NCBI GenBank assembly: GCA_009924135.1
Contig: RFSE01000003.1
Location: 22,698-86,697 of the forward strand
Direction of reading: 5' to 3'
DNA: 64,000 nt
Source of the DNA: Pseudomonadota bacterium
GTDB taxonomy: Bacteria; Verrucomicrobiota; Verrucomicrobiia; Limisphaerales; SXTU01
Below, in pieces: positions 29,701 to 37,101 of the stretch. Positions within the stretch are counted from its first letter, which is position 1. Every line of letters begins with the position of its first letter. Both the position numbers and the translations under genes were made by a program. Under the pieces are notes generated by a model. It was not told the DNA's origin. It searched no databases and saw only the letters and a program-made list of their open reading frames with translations.

Positions 29701-30347
29701 CGTGGATCAGCGGGCGGGGAGAGGGTCCAGCCTTTGGGGGCGAGCTTGGCTAAAACGAACGCGTCGATGGGAGAGTATTCAGTTTTCAGTGCGTCAGTAT
29801 TCAGTGGCTTCGCCTTGCCGGGAGCGCTCTTGGCTGAGGACTGATTGCTGAACACTGAATACTGAATACTTGGAACTTTGGGCTCCTTCACCGGCTGAAA
29901 CGCCCAGTGGTTCTTCACCACGGTCGGATCGGAGAGCGGCGGGCCGGAGGGCTTGCCGGTGCGGGGGTCGGGCGCGCCCATGCGGACCCATTCTTCGAAG
30001 AGGGCGATCTGGGCGGCGGAGAGTTTCTTCCCCTTGGGCGGCATCTCCAGGTCCTTCTCCGTATAACGGATGGACCGGATGAGCAGGGACTTGTCGGGGT
30101 CGCCGGGGACGATGGCGGGGCCGTGCTCGCCGCCCTTGCTCCAGCCGTCGCGGGTGTTGAGTGCAAGGCCGCCCTTGGGTTTGTCCGGCGCACTGCCGTC
30201 GTGGCACTTGAGGCACTGCTCGATGAGCAGCGGGCGGATCTTGTTCTCGAAGAAGTCGTGGCCGGCCGCGGCATCGGCCGCGTGCGCCCGGAGGGCAAAC
30301 ACGCCGGCGAGCAGGGCGAGACGAAGGGGGGAAGTCGGGTGGTTCAT
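26793..30347 (-). CDS. secreted PSCyt1/DUF1549/DUF1553 (PSD1) cytochrome c protein
   Basis: A 1184-residue protein with a signal peptide ([23 protein letters not shown]). The PSCyt1 domain has a haem motif C45-LK-C48-H49. The DUF1549 region holds a second CxxCH ([14 protein letters not shown], about residues 405-410) and the family signatures [20 protein letters not shown] and [15 protein letters not shown]. DUF1553 follows ([42 protein letters not shown]). The family is very abundant in Planctomycetes and Verrucomicrobia and is linked to periplasmic polymer use, without a proven reaction. Two segments (about 158-192 and 331-367) are in-frame low-complexity insertions made of heptamer repeat DNA. 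Confidence 0.88.
   Translation of the reverse strand: [1184 protein letters not shown]
29328..29355. repeat. four tandem AACTTTG heptamers inside the PSD1 gene
   Basis: Four uninterrupted copies of AACTTTG, preceded by degenerate GGTTTCA copies at about 29273-29290. On the coding strand they are read as KVQSSKFKV. The repeat is part of an insertion of about 37 residues relative to the expected DUF1549 pattern. Confidence 0.9.
29768..29876. repeat. CAGTATT/CAGTGTT-type heptamers inside the PSD1 gene
   Basis: Degenerate heptamer arrays in inverted orientation (29778-29814 and 29847-29873) flank a short spacer. They are read on the coding strand as [11 protein letters not shown] and DALKTEYS. 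The same repeat family lies between this gene and rsmI. Confidence 0.85.
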
Positions 30348-30373
30348 GGCCTGGAGGGCGGCGGATTAGTAAT

Positions 30374-30467
30374 CAGTGTTCAGTATTCAGTGTTCAGTGA
30401 TGGGTGGTCGGGTTGATCAGGGCCGGTCAGCGACAAACTGAACACTGAATACTGAATACTGAACACT
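30374..30467. repeat. inverted heptamer arrays between rsmI and the PSD1 gene
   Basis: CAGTGTTCAGTATTCAGTGT on the left (from 30374) and ACTGAACACTGAATACTGAA on the right (from 30437) are tandem heptamers in opposite orientation and can pair over more than 20 bases. They end 4 bases from the stop codon of rsmI and may terminate its transcript. Confidence 0.85.
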
Positions 30468-30471
30468 TCAG

Positions 30472-31242
30472 CTATTCGGTTTCTTTCATTTCCACCCCAT
30501 CTTCTGTCCTGCTCTCCGAGCCACTCACCAGCACCACAAACTCCCCTTTCAGCGAGCGTTTGGCCACGAGCGTGATCAGCTCCGCCGGGGTGCCGCGCAG
30601 GAATTCCTCGAACTTCTTCGTCAGTTCGCGGGCCAGCACGAGGGTGCGACCGGGGAAGACTTCGTTCAGCTCGCCCAGCAGTTTCTCGATGCGATAGGGC
30701 GACTCGTACAGGGCGAGCGTGCCGGCGAAGGTCTTCAAGGCTTCGAGCGCCTTGCGCCGCTGGCCGGACTTGTGCGGCAGGAAGCCGATGAAATGAAACT
30801 CGTCCGTCGGCAGGCCGCTGGCCGTCAACGCCGCGACGAGCGCGCACGCGCCGGGCACGGACTCCACGCGCCGGCCGGCCGCCACCGCCGCCCGCACGAC
30901 GCGTTCGCCGGGGTCGCTGACGCCCGGCGTGCCGGCATCCGTGACGAGCGCGACCTTCTCGCCGCGCTTGAGCCGTTCGAGGATTTCCTCGGACCGCTTC
31001 GCCTCGTTGAACTGGAAGTAGCTCAACATCGGTTTGGAAATCTCGAAGTGTTTGAGCAACTGCCCCGTGCGCCGCGTATCTTCGGCGGCGATCACGTCGC
31101 ACTCGCGCAGCGTGCGCAACGCGCGGAGCGTGATGTCCTCCAGATTGCCGATCGGCGTGGCAACGAGATACAGCGTGCCGGGTGTGAGCGGCGGGAGCAC
31201 CCGCGCGGGCCCGGACGCAACCGTGGGGACGTCCGCGCTCAC
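30472..31242 (-). CDS. rsmI: 16S rRNA (cytidine-1402-2'-O)-methyltransferase
   Basis: A 256-residue enzyme of the tetrapyrrole-methylase fold that methylates the ribose of C1402 in 16S rRNA. Signatures are [55 protein letters not shown] and the downstream [16 protein letters not shown]. The GTG at 31242 is chosen as start because its GTGA overlaps the ribBA stop by four bases, coupling the two genes. The N-terminus is about 20 residues longer than the core family, so a start a few codons later is possible. Confidence 0.92.
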   Translation of the reverse strand: MSADVPTVASGPARVLPPLTPGTLYLVATPIGNLEDITLRALRTLRECDVIAAEDTRRTGQLLKHFEISKPMLSYFQFNEAKRSEEILERLKRGEKVALVTDAGTPGVSDPGERVVRAAVAAGRRVESVPGACALVAALTASGLPTDEFHFIGFLPHKSGQRRKALEALKTFAGTLALYESPYRIEKLLGELNEVFPGRTLVLARELTKKFEEFLRGTPAELITLVAKRSLKGEFVVLVSGSESRTEDGVEMKETE

Positions 31243-32438
31243 AGGAGGTGGCCGAGCTTTTCGCGCTTCGTTTTCAGGTAGCGCTCGTTGTGCGGGTTGG
31301 GCTTCACGCGGATGGGCAATTGCTCGACAACTTGCAGGCCGTAGCCTTCGAGGCCGACGATCTTCTTCGGGTTGTTCGTGAGCAGGCGGATGGTCTTGAG
31401 GCCGAGGTCGCAGAGGATTTGCGCGCCCAGGCCGTATTCGCGGAGGTCCATGCCGAAGCCAAGCTTCTGGTTCGCCTCGACGGTATCCAGGCCCTTCTCC
31501 TGGAGCTTGTAGGCCTGAATCTTCGGCCCCAGCCCGATGCCCCGGCCTTCCTGCCGCATGTAGAGGATCACGCCGCGTCCGGCATCGCTGACCTGTTTCA
31601 TGGCCTGCTGGAGCTGCGGCCCGCAATCGCACCGGCGCGAGCCGAAGACATCGCCGGTGAGGCATTCGCTATGGACGCGCACGAGGACGTTCTTGTGGCC
31701 GGCCACATCGCCCTTCACGAGCGCGACGTGGTGCTGGCCGTCCGTGTGCGAGCGGTAAAGGTGCAGGTCGAAGTCGCCGTAGTCGGTCGGCATCTTCACG
31801 ACTTCAATGCGCTCGACGAGTTTTTCGCGGGAACGCCGGTAGCAGATGAGGTCGGCAATCGAGCAGATCTTCAGCTTGTGCTTGCGCGCAAACTTACGCA
31901 GCGCCGGCAGCCGCGCCATGGTGCCGTCGTCGGACATGATTTCGCAGATCACGCCGATGGGCCGGGTGCCGGCGAGCCGCACGAGGTCCACGGCCGCCTC
32001 CGTGTGGCCGGCGCGCTGGAGCACGCCGCCGGGCTTGGCGCGGAGCGGGAAGACGTGGCCGGGTTGCACGAGGTCATCGGGCATGGCCGTGGGGGCGGCC
32101 ATGAGCTGGATGGTCCGGGCACGGTCGGCGGCGCTGATGCCGGTGGTGATGCCGCTGGCGGCATCGACACTGACCTGGAAGTCGGTTTTGAAGGTCTCGC
32201 GGTTCTGCGTGACCATGCGTTCGATGCCGAGCTGCTTGAGCCGTTCGCCGGTCGTGGGCACGCAGATGAGGCCGCGCCCGAAGCGCGCCATGAAGTTCAC
32301 GGCCGCCGGGGTGGCGTGTTCGGCCGCCATCACGAGGTCGCCCTCGTTTTCGCGGTCCGCGTCGTCCACGACAATGACCATGCGTCCGCGCCGCAAATCG
32401 GCCAGCGCGGCCTCGATGGTATCAAACTCCGCTTTCAT
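31239..32438 (-). CDS. ribBA: bifunctional DHBP synthase / GTP cyclohydrolase II
   Basis: A 399-residue fusion that supplies both precursors of riboflavin. The N-terminal RibB domain (1-200) has DRENEGDL (residues 28-35) for metal and phosphate binding, plus [14 protein letters not shown] [20 protein letters not shown] and HTEAAVDL. The C-terminal RibA domain (about 205-399) has the zinc site C-x10-C-x-C in [16 protein letters not shown] and the catalytic [13 protein letters not shown]. The start at [14 protein letters not shown] matches the family; the longer open frame upstream is not coding. No FMN riboswitch was recognised upstream. Confidence 0.95.
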   Translation of the reverse strand: MKAEFDTIEAALADLRRGRMVIVVDDADRENEGDLVMAAEHATPAAVNFMARFGRGLICVPTTGERLKQLGIERMVTQNRETFKTDFQVSVDAASGITTGISAADRARTIQLMAAPTAMPDDLVQPGHVFPLRAKPGGVLQRAGHTEAAVDLVRLAGTRPIGVICEIMSDDGTMARLPALRKFARKHKLKICSIADLICYRRSREKLVERIEVVKMPTDYGDFDLHLYRSHTDGQHHVALVKGDVAGHKNVLVRVHSECLTGDVFGSRRCDCGPQLQQAMKQVSDAGRGVILYMRQEGRGIGLGPKIQAYKLQEKGLDTVEANQKLGFGMDLREYGLGAQILCDLGLKTIRLLTNNPKKIVGLEGYGLQVVEQLPIRVKPNPHNERYLKTKREKLGHLL

Positions 32439-32498
32439 CGTCCGGCGAATGTATGCGGGGGCGGGCGGCTTGCAAATGCGTAATCCGGGGGAAGGCAT

Positions 32499-32528
32499 CG
32501 TAGCGCGGGCAGCTCTGCCCGCGCTACG
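32499..32528. repeat. 14-bp perfect hairpin upstream of ribBA
   Basis: CGTAGCGCGGGCAG and CTGCCCGCGCTACG are exact complements with a 2-base loop. A close relative (TAGCGCGGGCAG..CTGCCCGCGC) lies at 59758-59782. It sits between the divergent ribBA and HEAT genes. Confidence 0.85.
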
Positions 32529-32601
32529 CCGGTTCGCTTTGTTCGCGGGCCACCTCATTCCCCGACTATTCCACCCGGCTGCTGCGTCAGGGACTTCACC
32601 G

Positions 32602-33390
32602 ATGAAGACAATTTTTGCCGCGCTGGGAATCCTGGCGCTTGCCTCCCTGCCGCTGGCCGGCGCGACGCCCACGCCCAAACCCGGTGCGCCCGAACGGCTC
32701 GCCGTCATTCTCCAGGAGATGAAATCGCCCGACCGCGAGGTGCGGCTCAAGGCCGTCGGGCGGCTCGTGCATTTCGAGGGCGGCCAGGAGCAGGCTTTGC
32801 CGGCCTTCAATGCCTTGCGTGACGCCATGCGCGATTCCGAGGCGGACATCCGGGCCGTGGTTTGCACGGCGATGGGCAACTTCCACGAAAAAGCCAAGCC
32901 CGCCATCCCCGACCTCACACGACTGCTGCGCGACCCCGACAAGGAAGTGCGGCAATGCGCCGTGCGGGCGTTGGGCCGCGTGGGTCGGGATGCCATGGTC
33001 GCTTTTCCCGAGATGGCCCACAGCACGCAAGACCTCGACCCCGTGGTGCGCGTGGTGGCCCACGCTGCGATGATCCGGGTCGGCGCGCCGGTGAAGGAAC
33101 ACCTGCCGGCGATCCTCAAGGGCCTCGACGACGCCTCGCCGCTGGTGCGCTACAAGTCCGCCCACTGCCTAGAACCCCTCGGCGAAGTGGCCGCGCCAGG
33201 CGTCGCGAAGCTCGGCACCCTGCTGACTGACCCGGACGAGAAGGTCCGTCACTACAGCGCCCGTGCGCTCGTGAATCTCGGCGAGACGGCCCGGCCCGCG
33301 CTGGCCGCCCTCAAGGCCGCGCGCGAACTGGAGAAGGAACCCGGCAACCGCGGTCTCATGGACGCTGCAATCCGCAAGCTGACCCCGTGA
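32602..33390 (+). CDS. secreted HEAT-repeat protein
   Basis: A 262-residue protein with a signal peptide ([21 protein letters not shown]) and then five or so HEAT/PBS-type repeats, e.g. [63 protein letters not shown] and [16 protein letters not shown]. It should form an alpha-solenoid in the periplasm or outside and act through protein binding. No enzyme motif is present. The start is the ATG that gives the signal peptide; the frame open further upstream is antisense to ribBA. Confidence 0.82.
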   Translation: MKTIFAALGILALASLPLAGATPTPKPGAPERLAVILQEMKSPDREVRLKAVGRLVHFEGGQEQALPAFNALRDAMRDSEADIRAVVCTAMGNFHEKAKPAIPDLTRLLRDPDKEVRQCAVRALGRVGRDAMVAFPEMAHSTQDLDPVVRVVAHAAMIRVGAPVKEHLPAILKGLDDASPLVRYKSAHCLEPLGEVAAPGVAKLGTLLTDPDEKVRHYSARALVNLGETARPALAALKAARELEKEPGNRGLMDAAIRKLTP

Positions 33391-33402
33391 GGCGCAGAGC
33401 GG

Positions 33403-33466
33403 GGTACCGCAGGCAAGCACGCCTGCGATACCACCACAGCAGCCGGATGCGGACGTGGGAGTCCGC
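33403..33466. repeat. two short palindromes after the HEAT gene
   Basis: GGTACCGCAGGC/GCCTGCGATACC (33403-33432, one mismatch) and GCGGAC/GTCCGC within GGACGTGGGAGTCCGCGCTC (33449-33466). The second belongs to the same motif group as the site near 11206. They may terminate the HEAT gene. Confidence 0.7.
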
Positions 33467-33532
33467 GCTCCTTGACACTGCGGAGCCGGACTAACACTTG
33501 TCCCGCCCGCCCTCTCTGCTACCGTCACGCCA

Positions 33533-34597
33533 ATGTTACGCCGGTTTCTCATCTTGTCGGTCGTGGTCGTGTCCGTTGTCGTCGCGCACGGAGCGGAGCG
33601 GGTCTTTGATTTTGCGCAGATGCCCGAAGGCAAGCCGCCGGAAGGTTTCTTTAACGTGCTGACGGGCATTGCCAAGCCGGGCGACTGGAAGGTGGTGCCG
33701 GGGGACGCGCCGACGGCCTTCAAACCGCTGGTACCTGGTGCTCCCGCCACCAGCAAGGTCAACGTGCTCGCCCAGCTCTCGACCGACGCCACGGACGAAC
33801 GTTTTCCCACGCTGATCTTCGACGGGGATGTGTACGACAATTTCACCTTCACCACGAAGATCAAATGTGTGGCCGGCAAAGCCGAACAGATGGCGGGCGT
33901 GGTCTTCCGCTATCAGGATCCCAAGAACTACTACTACGTCCGCGCCAGCGCCTTGGGAAACAACGTGCGTTTCTTCAAGGTCGTCAACGGCCTGCGCGGC
34001 GATCCGATTGGCACGGAATTGCCCGTGCCGGCCGGGGTCTGGCACGAACTGACCGTCGAGTGCAAGGGCAACCAGATCCACTTCCTCTTCAATGGCAAGG
34101 AAGTGGTCCCGACCCTGACCGACAACTCGTTTGCCTTCGGCAAGATCGGGTTTTGGACCAAGTCGGACTCGGTCAGTCAATTCACCGATGCCAAGATCAT
34201 CTACATTCCCCGCGAGACGCTGGCCAAGGCGATGGTCCGGGAAATCTTTGAGCAGCGTTCCAGCATCGTTGAGGTGGTCATTTTCATGAAGGACCGCACC
34301 AGTTCCGAGGTCCGGGTGGTGGCTTGTCACGGCGACAAGTTCGTCGGCCAGGCAGGCGGCCAGGTGGAAAAGGACGTCATCGCCAAGGACGTCATCTACT
34401 CCGGCCAGGACCCGTCCACCGGAGTGATGCTGGTGACGATGCCGCTGCACGACCGCAACGGCGAGCCGGTGGCCGCCGTGCGGGTGGAGTTGAAGGCCTT
34501 CAAGGGCCAGACAGACAAGAACGCCATCCTGCGCGCCACCCCGCTTGTGAAACAAATGGAACAGCGCTTCAAGGAGGCCAAGGACCTCGTCGAATGA
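33533..34597 (+). CDS. secreted lectin-like (DUF1080-type) protein with C-terminal sensor-like domain
   Basis: A 354-residue protein. It has a signal peptide (MLRRFLILSVVVVSVVVAHG), then a concanavalin-like jelly-roll domain of the 3-keto-disaccharide hydrolase/DUF1080 type (DGDVYDNFTFTTKIKC, GVVFRYQDPKNYYYVRASAL, GVWHELTVECKGNQIHFLFNGKEV, GKIGFWTKSDS). The last 120 residues (FEQRSSIVEVVIFMKDRT, MLVTMPLHDRNGEPVAAVRVEL) resemble a Cache/PDC-type fold rather than an enzyme. The C-terminal assignment is tentative. Its last four bases overlap the next small gene, which has AAGGAGG upstream. Confidence 0.65.
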   Translation: MLRRFLILSVVVVSVVVAHGAERVFDFAQMPEGKPPEGFFNVLTGIAKPGDWKVVPGDAPTAFKPLVPGAPATSKVNVLAQLSTDATDERFPTLIFDGDVYDNFTFTTKIKCVAGKAEQMAGVVFRYQDPKNYYYVRASALGNNVRFFKVVNGLRGDPIGTELPVPAGVWHELTVECKGNQIHFLFNGKEVVPTLTDNSFAFGKIGFWTKSDSVSQFTDAKIIYIPRETLAKAMVREIFEQRSSIVEVVIFMKDRTSSEVRVVACHGDKFVGQAGGQVEKDVIAKDVIYSGQDPSTGVMLVTMPLHDRNGEPVAAVRVELKAFKGQTDKNAILRATPLVKQMEQRFKEAKDLVE

Positions 34598-34905
34598 GCA
34601 CGCCGGCGACCTTCACCGGCAGCAGTCCGGACGAGGTGACCGCGTTTCTCGCCGACCAGCGCCAGCGCCTCAAGCCGTTCCGCCGGGTCCTGGTCGCTGC
34701 CGACCGCACGCGCGTGCTGGATGTGAACCGGAACGAGGTGGTGTTCCCCGGAGTGACCTTTGGCCATCCTTTGCTGGAGGCCGTCCTGCGGGCGGCGGGT
34801 GCGTCCTTCGACCCGGCGAACTTCCACACGCCTCCCACTGGACAGTCAACGCGTGAGTTCGGCTGTACGGCGCGTTATCCGTGGGCGCACGACCGGATTC
34901 TCTGA
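34594..34905 (+). CDS. hypothetical protein, coupled to the lectin-like gene
   Basis: A 103-residue frame starting at an ATGA overlap with the preceding gene and preceded by AAGGAGG at 34571-34577, so it is probably translated. No domain was recognised. The composition is mixed and soluble, with no signal peptide or membrane segment. The C-terminus (FGCTARYPWAHDRIL) ends abruptly, so it may be a truncated gene. Function is unknown. Confidence 0.45.
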   Translation: MSTPATFTGSSPDEVTAFLADQRQRLKPFRRVLVAADRTRVLDVNRNEVVFPGVTFGHPLLEAVLRAAGASFDPANFHTPPTGQSTREFGCTARYPWAHDRIL

Positions 34906-34998
34906 TCTGCGCCATCGTTGTTGGTGCGGACGGTCACGGCGTTCGGGCTCAAGACGTGCCCACTGGCAAGCAGTTCAAGCCCTTGCCGGACCGCCGTT

Positions 34999-36885
34999 TC
35001 ACTTCACCTCTACCACCAAGTCAGGCCGCGCTTGCTTTAACCTCTCGACGCCCGCCGGAGTGACTTTTTTCAGGGCGCTGAGGTGGAGCCGCTTGAGGGA
35101 CTTGGCGGCGGCGAGGGCTTGCAGGCCTTCGTCGTCCACCTGGGCACTGCCGAGCTTGAACTCCTCGAGCAGTGGCAATTGCGCGACCAGCTTCAGCGCG
35201 TCGTTGCCCACGGTGGGGGCGTAGGAGACGTCCAGCTTGCGGAGCGTGGCGATCTTCGCGGCGTGGGCGAGGCCGGCGGACGTGGCCTGGTTGTCGAGCA
35301 GGGTGAGGTCTTCGAGCGGGAGTTTCGTCAACGCGGCGACGGCCTCGCCGGAACTGGCCTTGTCCGCACTGCCCATGCCGCAACGCTTGAGCCGGGTTTG
35401 TTTCGCAAGGCTGGCGGCCCCGGCGTCGGTGAACCGGCTGTGGGCAAACCAGAGGCGGTCGGAAATGGGCACCTCCGCAATCGCCTGCAGCCCGGCGTCG
35501 TTCAACGGGGTGAAGTGGAAGTTCACGTTCTCCAGCTTGTGCAGGGCCTTGAGATGCGCAAAGCCGGTGCCGGTGCACTGGGTGGAGGCCAGCCCCAGAA
35601 ACCGCAGTTCGGTCAGGCCGGCGAGGTGTTTCAGGGCGTCGTCCTTGACGGGGGTGAGCGTGAGATTGAGTTCCCGCAGGCCGGTCAGCTTCGCGAGGTG
35701 CTGCAAGCCGTCGCCTTGGATGGCGCAGTTCGCGAGGTCAATCTTGCGCAGGGTGGTGACGCCGGCGAGGCGTTTCAACCAGTCGTCCGTCACGCGCTCG
35801 TTGCGGCCGCCTTTGCCTTTCAGTGGATTGTTGCCGTTGTAGAGGTCGATCGCGGTGGGCACCTCAAAAATTTCCATGCCGGTGTCGCCAGTAGCGAGGT
35901 AGAGCCACTGCGGCGCGCTGGGCGTGCAGACGAGCTGGCCGCCGAGTTCCTTGATTTCCGCTTCCAGTGCGAGCGTCTGCGGCCGGGCTTGGGCGGCCCG
36001 CTCGATTTCGGGCAGGAAGGCCGTGAGCCGGCGTTGCAAGTTCGGGTCTGACACCTTGGCGATCAGCGCGGAGCGGTTCACGGCTTCGCCGGGTGAAAGG
36101 ATTTGCTTCAGCAAGGCCTTGTCCGCCGGAGCGGTTTTCAACTGGGCCAGTACGCCATCGAGATACTGTTTCATCGCGGGCTCGATTTTCTCGAAGCCTA
36201 CGGCGGACGGCGGCTGGCCGAGCGCGAGCCGCATCGCGTTGTGCATCAGGTATTTTCCGCTCTCGGGCTTGAGGTGGATCTCGTCGCGATACAGGTCCAC
36301 GACTTTCTGGACCGGGGCCTTACCGGCGGCGATGTCCTCGGCGATTTGGGCGAGGAGGTTCTGTGCGAGCGTCTGCCGCAGCTCGCGTCCGGGATGCTGG
36401 CGGCGCAGTTCGGCGAGCAGGGCGCGGAAGTAGGCGGGACTGTGCTCCATCGCGTTCGGGGCGGTGTAGCTGGCGAATTCGTCCGCGCGTAGTACCTCCT
36501 TGGCCCAGCCGGAGTGAATGACGAACACCGCCCGGGGCTGCAGTTTCATCCAGGCACCGATGGTCTCGACATCCTGCGCCAGCGTGGAGCCGTAATGGGG
36601 CTGCACGGAGATGACGTCGTATTGTTTGTCGCGCAGGGCGGTGGGCCAGAGCGTGGAGTTCGTGACGCAGGGCTTGCCCGGGTGTTCGTAAACGTGGCGC
36701 AGATGCGTGCCACAATCCACATGCCACTGCACGTCACCCGACAACCGGGACGGCACGGTGTCCCACGTCAGCGAGTTGCCAATCAGGTAGAAGCTGGCCT
36801 TGGGTGGTTCCTGCGTTAGCCCGTCGGCGGGGGTGGTGATCGCGAGCAGCGTGAGCAGCAGCCAGGTCTTGATGAAGTGCGTCAT
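34999..36885 (-). CDS. secreted SGNH-like hydrolase domain fused to leucine-rich repeats
   Basis: A 628-residue protein with a signal peptide (MTHFIKTWLLLTLLAITTPADG). The N-terminal part looks like an SGNH/GDSL domain: FYLIGNSLTWD (residues 33-42, Ser38 in the nucleophile position), VISVQPHYGS, and the block-V DxxH as D201-E-I-H204. The C-terminal half (about 375-628) is a run of cysteine-free LRRs of the LTGLRELNLTLTPVKDDALK and LTELRFLGLASTQC kind, ending with KRLHLSALKKVTPAGVERL. LRR proteins of this sort are common in PVC bacteria, but fusion to a hydrolase domain is unusual. Catalysis is inferred from motifs only. Confidence 0.65.
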   Translation of the reverse strand: MTHFIKTWLLLTLLAITTPADGLTQEPPKASFYLIGNSLTWDTVPSRLSGDVQWHVDCGTHLRHVYEHPGKPCVTNSTLWPTALRDKQYDVISVQPHYGSTLAQDVETIGAWMKLQPRAVFVIHSGWAKEVLRADEFASYTAPNAMEHSPAYFRALLAELRRQHPGRELRQTLAQNLLAQIAEDIAAGKAPVQKVVDLYRDEIHLKPESGKYLMHNAMRLALGQPPSAVGFEKIEPAMKQYLDGVLAQLKTAPADKALLKQILSPGEAVNRSALIAKVSDPNLQRRLTAFLPEIERAAQARPQTLALEAEIKELGGQLVCTPSAPQWLYLATGDTGMEIFEVPTAIDLYNGNNPLKGKGGRNERVTDDWLKRLAGVTTLRKIDLANCAIQGDGLQHLAKLTGLRELNLTLTPVKDDALKHLAGLTELRFLGLASTQCTGTGFAHLKALHKLENVNFHFTPLNDAGLQAIAEVPISDRLWFAHSRFTDAGAASLAKQTRLKRCGMGSADKASSGEAVAALTKLPLEDLTLLDNQATSAGLAHAAKIATLRKLDVSYAPTVGNDALKLVAQLPLLEEFKLGSAQVDDEGLQALAAAKSLKRLHLSALKKVTPAGVERLKQARPDLVVEVK

Positions 36886-36976
36886 GTGATGTCCCGGCTA
36901 CTTTCGGCAAGGGAGTTCCGAAGTCGAATTGATTTTTCAGACAACATCCTTCTCCCACAGGTGATGCCCCCACGTC

Positions 36977-37046
36977 CCGTAGTCGCAGGCTTCAGCCTGC
37001 GCATCAGCCATGCCAGACCGCGGCAACCTGAAGGTTGCGGCTACGG
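36977..37046. repeat. nested palindromes
   Basis: Two hairpins, CGCAGGCT-TC-AGCCTGCG (36984-37001) and GCAACCT-GA-AGGTTGC (37023-37038), are enclosed by inverted CCGTAG/CTACGG. They lie in the 216-base gap between the di-haem oxidoreductase and the SGNH/LRR gene. No gene was seen there. Confidence 0.8.
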
Positions 37047-37101
37047 AGGCGCGCACTGCACCCGATCCCATACTATGCGGAATGCAACCGCGATCCCCTG
37101 C

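Noticed and set aside
30380..31102. 240-codon - strand frame overlapping rsmI
   Set aside because: It is an alternative frame of rsmI with no domain, and it runs through the heptamer repeats.
32439..32601. FMN riboswitch upstream of ribBA
   Set aside because: No recognisable RFN-element sequence was seen; the gap contains a simple perfect hairpin.
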